A program made the position numbers and the translations under genes. Positions 12,143 to 19,744 of a stretch of DNA of 64,000 bases are shown piece after piece. Under the pieces are notes generated by a model. It was not told the origin of the DNA. It worked only from the letters and a program-made list of their open reading frames with translations, and did not search any database. Position 1 is the first letter of the stretch, and every line of letters begins with the position of its first letter. Source of the stretch: Echinometra lucunter (Eukaryota > Echinodermata > Echinoidea > Camarodonta > Echinometridae); NCBI GenBank assembly GCA_029962745.1, contig CM057165.1, positions 19,120,682 to 19,184,681 of the forward strand, written 5' to 3'.

Positions 12143-14415
12143 ATCTATCTTTATCCGTGTGTTTCTCCCTCTGTTATGTCTCTGTCTCTCTTTCTCCCTC
12201 TTCTTTTTCTTTTCTATTCCTGTCATTCTTCTGAATGTTTGTGCATCGGCATTTTGTAATGTAAAGCCATGCCAGCTATATGCTTTTGTAGTATACAGCA
12301 TGCCCCCCCCCCCCCCCCCCCCTTTAAGAAAGTGATAGTACAACCGGCTTTCAGGTATCGATTATGGAATAAATCATTTCGCAGTATGAAAACATGTTCT
12401 AGGTTACGGAACTATATTTCCCAATCTGTCAGCAAAGACCTCTTACGTTTCGGTCTATACAGGGTGGCCCGAAAAGAACGGAACATCTGTGATCCTTAAT
12501 ATCACTGGCGTAAATCCCGGGGGGATGGGGGGATATATCCCCCCCCCCCCCACTTTTTAAGAAAGAAAATATATTTTAATTAATCCGTTAGTAAAATCTT
12601 TGAATATCTGTCATAAACAACCATCATATTTTAGAATTTCTATTTGAAAATGCGATTGAAAACCAAAAAAGTGGTTATTTTTGGCTCGCTCGCTTCGCTC
12701 GCTCGCAAAATAAATATTAAAATGTGTGTAGGGGGGTCTGTGGGGGTCAGTGAGGGTGTGTGCTTATACTTAAGTGTGAGATCGACAGAAAAAAAATCGT
12801 CAAAAAAGTCAATCATCCCCCCACTCCTCGGAGTGGATTTACGCCGGTGCTTAATATCAACGAGATGAATGACATAAGGAGAAAATTATTTACTATATTC
12901 AAAAGAAAATTCATTTTCCAGTAAATTGACACCAGGATCATCCATTTCGACTCACGCGTTTAGATGCTAGGGCTCATTTCGTGAGACATTGTAATTTTCA
13001 AAATTTATTACTTTAGCAACCGAATTCCTGTTACTTGAAAGAAAATCCTTCAATCGACGGCATTCAAAAGAAACGGCTCCTTGCCTTGTTGATTTTCCTT
13101 TCATTGAAGATTATTTTGGCAGCGAGCCGTTTCTATGAAATGCCGTCAGGTGGAAGGTTTTCCCTTCATCTCACATGATTTCAGTCGCAGAAGTAGCCAA
13201 TTTTGAAAATGACATTGCCTCACGGAATGAGCCCTAACATCTGAACCCATTAGCCAAAATTAATGATTTTGGTGTTATTTTCAAGGGAAAGAAATTCTCA
13301 TTCAAACCAAATGAGCAATTATCACATTAAATCATTTATCTCGCTGAAATTAAGGATTACAGGTGTTCCGTTCTTTTTAGGCCACCCCGTATAGTAGTCA
13401 TGAAGAAATAGGGATTTTCGTAACGGACGTCATTTTAGTCCCTCCCATCCAAGTTCGAACAAAAGGGAAAGTGAAATCCCTACAGACAATTGACACTCCT
13501 TTTGATTTTATTTTGCAAAGCAAATCACTTCTTTTTTGCACATGATGGCAATGTTTTTTAATCATCATTCTGATGTTTGTTGTTGCTACAAATGAAAGGG
13601 AAATGGATCTGCTTTTCAAAACGAAATAAATCATGACTGTAAACAGATAAACAGTTTTCGGAGTTTTAAACATGTTGGTCATTTATATATATCTATAAAC
13701 GAGTGATCAAACAAAATTATGACACTATTTAATGAACGTCTTTTCGTGATCTTTTAAGGGAGTTATTATTATTTACATGATCTTGAGCAACAATAGTATG
13801 CATAAAATTTGAATGAATTAGTAAACCTGTCTCCTGTGATCACCATATTTTCATTTTGTGGATGCCACGAACGGCCAATTGACAAAGATGGAATAAAGTG
13901 ACAATGATGTGCTTTCCTAAAGTCCCTAATCCTTTGTGACTATACAACAAGAATAACTATGATCATACAGTGCAATAAGAAACATACAAAAAAAAAAAAC
14001 CCGAGTGATTTCCTTTGTAAAACATTCAAAAGCATAGTGGGGTTGTCCATTGTGCTTTGAATCTCCCGTCAGTCCAAACTTGGATGGGAGGGACTATGAC
14101 GTCCGTTACAAATACTGACATGTATACCTATTTCTTCCGGACTACTTCTTCCGAAATTGACGGGGTCTTCACTGATCATGCATGCTGACTGGTAAAGAAA
14201 TACTAATTCATTCATTCATTCATTTCATTTATTTCAAATTCTCATTAAAAAACATACAACATACAGATCAAAGAATACACTACATGTATATACAGATAAG
14301 GATACAAAAATAGAATAACAACAGAATAAATGAGAATATGAGGGAGCCAGCATAGGCCAAAGGCCTTTCTAAGGCTGGGCTCCCGAGACCATAATAAAAT
14401 CATAATAATCGTAGA

Positions 14416-14461
<46 letters not shown>

Positions 14462-17400
14462 TAAAGTGTGTGGGAATAAATAAGGCAATTATAACCTATA
14501 ACTATAACTTTCAGATTTATTTATAGGCATCAATAAGGAATTTTTTATAGCTGTTTTTGAAGGAGGCAAGAGATGGGCATCTTTTTATTTCTTTGGGTAT
14601 TTTGTTCCATAAAATAACTCCAGCATATTTAACAGAATTTCGAGAAGATTCATAATTTAACAAAGGTAAATATAAATCACTGGATTGTCTTGTTGAATAT
14701 GAATGGACATTTGCAGTCAATTTAAAGTATTTTGTAAATATGGGAGGAAGCAACTGGTGCTCAAACATATACATAAAAGATGCTATTTGTAAATTATAAA
14801 TATCAAAAATCTTAAGTACTTTAAACTTATAGAACAAAGGACCAGATGGTGTTCTAGGGTTGGAGTTATTAATTGCTCGTAATGCTCTCTTCTGTAAGAC
14901 AAAGACTCTTTTTAAATGTGTTTGAGCACAGCTACCCCATATCATTGTGCAGTAAGATAAATATGGTAAAATTGTTGCATTATAAATGTAAAACAGAATT
15001 TGACGTGGTATGAAATGTCTTAATCTAAATATAACACCAATGGCACAAGATATTTTTTGTAAAATTACATTTACATGAGGAGACCATGACAGGTTTTCAT
15101 CTAGAGTGATTCCAAGAAAATTAATTGTAGAAACTTGTAATATGCTTTTATCGTTCATGTAGATATCACTGAGATTGTCAAGAAGCTTCTTATTTTTTGT
15201 TTTGAATATCATATAATTTGTCTTAGAAGAGTTAATAACCAACTTATTTACAAGGAACCACTCTTCAATCCTAGGTATTTCTACATTCAGGATAGAATTT
15301 AAATCAATAATACTTTTACCTGACAAAAAAAAACTTGTATCATCCGCAAAAATAATAGGGCACAGTTGATGACTAACATATTGGACATCATTGATATATA
15401 ATAAAAATAATAAGGGGCCGAGGATTGAACCTTGCGGCACGCCTGTGTTTATTTGCAGTAATTGTGAATTTATACCATTGATGGATACAAACTGTTGTCT
15501 GTTACTCAAATAACTCTTAAACCATTCTAAAAAAGTACCTCTTATACCATAATGATGAAGTTTATCTAACAGAATTTTGTGATTTATTGAGTCAAAAGCT
15601 TTTGACAAGTCCAGAAATATACCCAACCCGATATTTTTGTTTTCAAATGCTGTATTGAGATTTTCAATAAATTCCAACAGGGCCATGCATGTAGAATGTC
15701 CAGATCGAAATCCAAATTGTTTATTGTATAATATATTATGTTTGTTTATGAAGGACATTAATTTGTTATAAACTAATTTTTCAAATACCTTTGAAAAAAT
15801 AGATAAAAGTGAAACTGGACGGTAGTTTGTACACAAATGTTTATCTCCTTTTTTAAATAAAGGCAAGACTTTGGCTATTTTCAAAGATTCTGGAAAGCAT
15901 CCAGTTTCAATAGAAATATTGAATATATGTGACAGTACTGGAGCTATTACATGAATTGACTTTTTTAAAACTCTGCTATCGATTTCATCATGCCCTGGGC
16001 TCTTGCCATCTTTTAATCCCAACACAGCATTTATAACATCAGCTTCAGATATGGCTGTACAAAAAAATGAATGAGGGTAAACAGTAGTTAAAAAGTTTGA
16101 TGGATTCTTGTTACAAGGAGGTATTGTATCAAGAATACTATCTCCAATAGAAACAAAATATTGATTAAAATGCAACAAAATATCACCAGGTTCTGTTAAA
16201 CATGTATTATCAACCACCAGAGATGGAAATTCAGATTTCTTTTTGTTTTTCAAAACATTATTAATTACCTTCCAAGTTCCCTTTAAATTGTTTTAACGGA
16301 ACCAAACTTTCTCTCATAATAATCTCTTTTAGCTTTTCTAATAGCAGAATTTACAATATTCCGTTGCTTTTTATATACAGTTTCTCTGTATGATGTTGGA
16401 TTTTTAATAAACTTGTGGTAAAGGGAATTCTTTTTGCGACAAAGCATTTTCAATGATTTATTATACCAGGGGTTCCTTTTTATTTTGTTTTCTCTATATT
16501 CAAGCTTAGGAAAATGTGTATTATACAAACTACTGAATACATTCATAAATGCATCATACATAGTGTTTACATCAAAATTGTAAGAGGAATTAACAAGTAA
16601 AGTATTCCAATTAATGTCCTGCAATGAAGAACAAAATGATAAAATATTTTCTTCATTAATAACTCTAATCCTTGGTGATGAGTGATATGACTTTTTCCCC
16701 GGTGAATCAATGTCAGACAATGTATAACTAAATATTGGCATGTGATCACTTATCGGGTATGTTATAATACCAGACAAAGAGATATTATTAAAATCATTTA
16801 CAAAAATATTGTCTAACAAGGTAGAAGTATCGGTCGTGACTCTGGTGGGTTTATTAATTACAGGTGTAAATGCATATGAACTCATAAATGGTAGAAGTTC
16901 AGATGACTGTACCGAATCGTGTAAAAAATGATCAATGTTAAAGTCTCCCATTATGTAACAGGATTTGTTTTCATTAACAATTTTAAAAAGCATTGGTTCA
17001 ATATATTCTTTAAAAGAAGGTACTGATTGAGATGGTGGTCTATAAATAATGCCCACAATAACATTATGTCTATTGAACTTCAGTTCAATAAATAATGTTT
17101 CAACTTCATTAACAAATAAATTTAGGTCAGTACGTATTTTATAATTCAATGTATCTTTTATAAAAAAACCAACACCACCACCGGTTCGATCCTTTCTTCC
17201 TTTGTTCACAAAATTATAACCATCTAAGCTGAACACTGGTAATAAATTTTCATTATCTTTCAACCATGTTTCACTTAACCCTATAACAGAGAAATTAGTA
17301 TTTATATTTGTTACACATGAATGGAGTTTATCAATATTCTTCTTAAGACTTCTCATATTACAATGCATAAAAGACAAAGATGAAGTATTGCACAAAGGTA

Positions 17401-19596
17401 AATCTTTTAATTCATAATATGATGAATCTAAGCATTTAGTAGGGACATCGTCCATTAAGAATGTGCATAGGTAATTGTACAAAGCTCAACCTTGCCTGGC
17501 TCACAAAAAAGCTGTGACCTATAACAGTTTGTATAGAAATATCCATTGAATTGCCTGAGAAGTAAAATGAATAATAAAGATGCATTAAATATGGCAAAAT
17601 ACAAAATACAATGAAAAAATAGGGGAATGTGAATGTAAATCTAGATACAAAAGTAATAAATAACAAAGGAAATCATTTCATGATTTACCATGACTTCTCA
17701 TTTGCAATTTTTTTTTTTTTTTTGGGGGGGGTGGCATACTGTGTAGTTCCGTTAATTTCAAAAGAAGTCAATTGATATTACTGTCTTGAGAAAATCAACA
17801 TCAAAAAACAAAGGTAAAGCATTTTTTTCAATGTAAACTCACTGTGATGAATACACAAACAGTGCACAGTAGTTTTATTACCCTCTTAAACTTATATAGG
17901 GCCTAATCCATTAAGAAAAAGATTTAAGAAGCAAATATTGATTGTCTGATAAAATTTACAAAACACAATACGACAGTGCGGATCACTGCAAGTGCATATT
18001 GGATGTAGAGTGCCCCTGAAAAAAAGAAAACTCATATGGGTAAATTACTTGATTATTCCAAAATTATTGTGGGAGTTAATGTAAACACCACTGGAAAGTT
18101 TATTTTCCCGTCTTTTGATTGGTTCCGAAACATGATAAGTAAATCAAGTACGACCAATGTAAAGCACTTTATATGAGGATCTGCAGTTCAGACTTGCTCA
18201 GTCAACGCTCCCTATGGGGGTGTTGCAAGAAACTTGCAATCAATTGCAAGTCAATTTTAGGTCCCAGAATCAATCATAAGTCTTGCAATTGATTGCAAAT
18301 TTGCAAATGATTGCTGGTCTGCTTCTTGCAACAGAAAGTATAACTTGATTTGCTACAGTTGAAATTGATTTGTCAATCGCAAATTTGCAACTGAAATTTG
18401 CAATCGATTGCAAATATAAGTTTCTTGCAACACCCCCTTATTAGTTATGCTATGAAAGTTTTGTTGCTGTTGTTGTCGTTGTTGTTGATGCTTTTTATTA
18501 CCCCTCTTTATCATTTTGTATAGGTTTTCATCATTGGACCCGACAAGAAACTGAAACTCTCCATTCTATATCCAGCTACAACTGGCAGAAACTTTGAGTA
18601 TGTAGTAGAAAAAAGGGAAAGTCCAAAATTACATTCTGAAGACCCTTTTTCCCCCCATGTTCGGTTTTTATGGAGAAAATATATTGGAATGAAAACTGAT
18701 GAAAAATGTTCGTCCCATAATATTCTCTTCAAAGGGCTCAAATCAAAAGATGAATGTGCAGGACACTTTAATAATCAAAAGATGAATGTGCAAGACACTT
18801 TGATAATCCGGCCATGATTTCCAGTGAATTTGAATGAAAAATATCTGAAAGAAATTCCAGACTATAAAGTCAGGGTTCCAACGATCTTGGAAAAACCTCG
18901 ACAGTCATGGAAAAGCAAATTCTCCTGGAAAGTCAAGGACAGTCATGGAAAATGAGAGTAAATCTCTCAAAGTCATGGACAGTCAGTAGATCATGGTATT
19001 CGTACGCCATTGCCGCAACCCATACCAAAATGGTATTTATTTGGTCGTGGAAAAGGGCAAAATGGGTTATTGAAAGTCACTGAAAAGCTGCAGTATTCTA
19101 TTTCCAACGTCATTCTCCCTTGTAGTTTATGTTCCCCGGATCGGAAGAAGTTATTTTTTTTCTCATGCCTTGTTCTGCAGTGAGATTCTTCGTGTGATTG
19201 ACTCTCTCCTATTGACAGCTGACCAAAAGGTTGCAACTCCTGTTGATTGGAAGGTATCTCAAAATTTTCTCATTTTTCAATAATTTCTTATGCTGTAAAC
19301 GCATGGATTAGTTTGATCAGTTTCTAGAAAGAATAATAGTATTGATGATAATGGTGATGATAATGAAAAATTATCCCTGCCATTTTAGTTATATTTGTAG
19401 TAGCGTTAGTAGAGTATTATAATTATCATTTTCATATCATTTTATTATTTTTATATTATTATCATCAATATTAGCTCTATTATTATTATCATTATTATTG
19501 TTATTACATAACTGTTATTATGAATATTGATAGTGGTAGTAGTACAGTATATTGGTCGCACTAAAAGTATTACTAATATTAGTAGGAATAGTACAT

Positions 19597-19686
<90 letters not shown>

Positions 19687-19687
19687 A

Positions 19688-19744
<57 letters not shown>

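Larger units (their letters stand above)
14203..17482 (-). mobile_element. non-LTR retrotransposon (LINE), Jockey/CR1-like group, nearly full ORF2
   Basis: Read on the - strand: an endonuclease frame (17482-16283), a reverse transcriptase frame (16253-14517), a 3' UTR, and a short tandem tail (ATGA-type units, seen as ATTCATTCATTCATT on + at 14209-14223). The 3' UTR contains a stem-loop (about 14342-14386, GGGAGCC pairing with GGCTCCC) and a (GA)n tract at 14417-14458. A simple-repeat tail rather than poly-A, with APE endonuclease plus RT, fits the CR1/L2/Jockey superclade. The exact clade is not resolved. No ORF1 is recognised upstream, so the 5' end may be truncated. It lies antisense in peroxiredoxin-6 intron 3. 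Confidence 0.9.
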
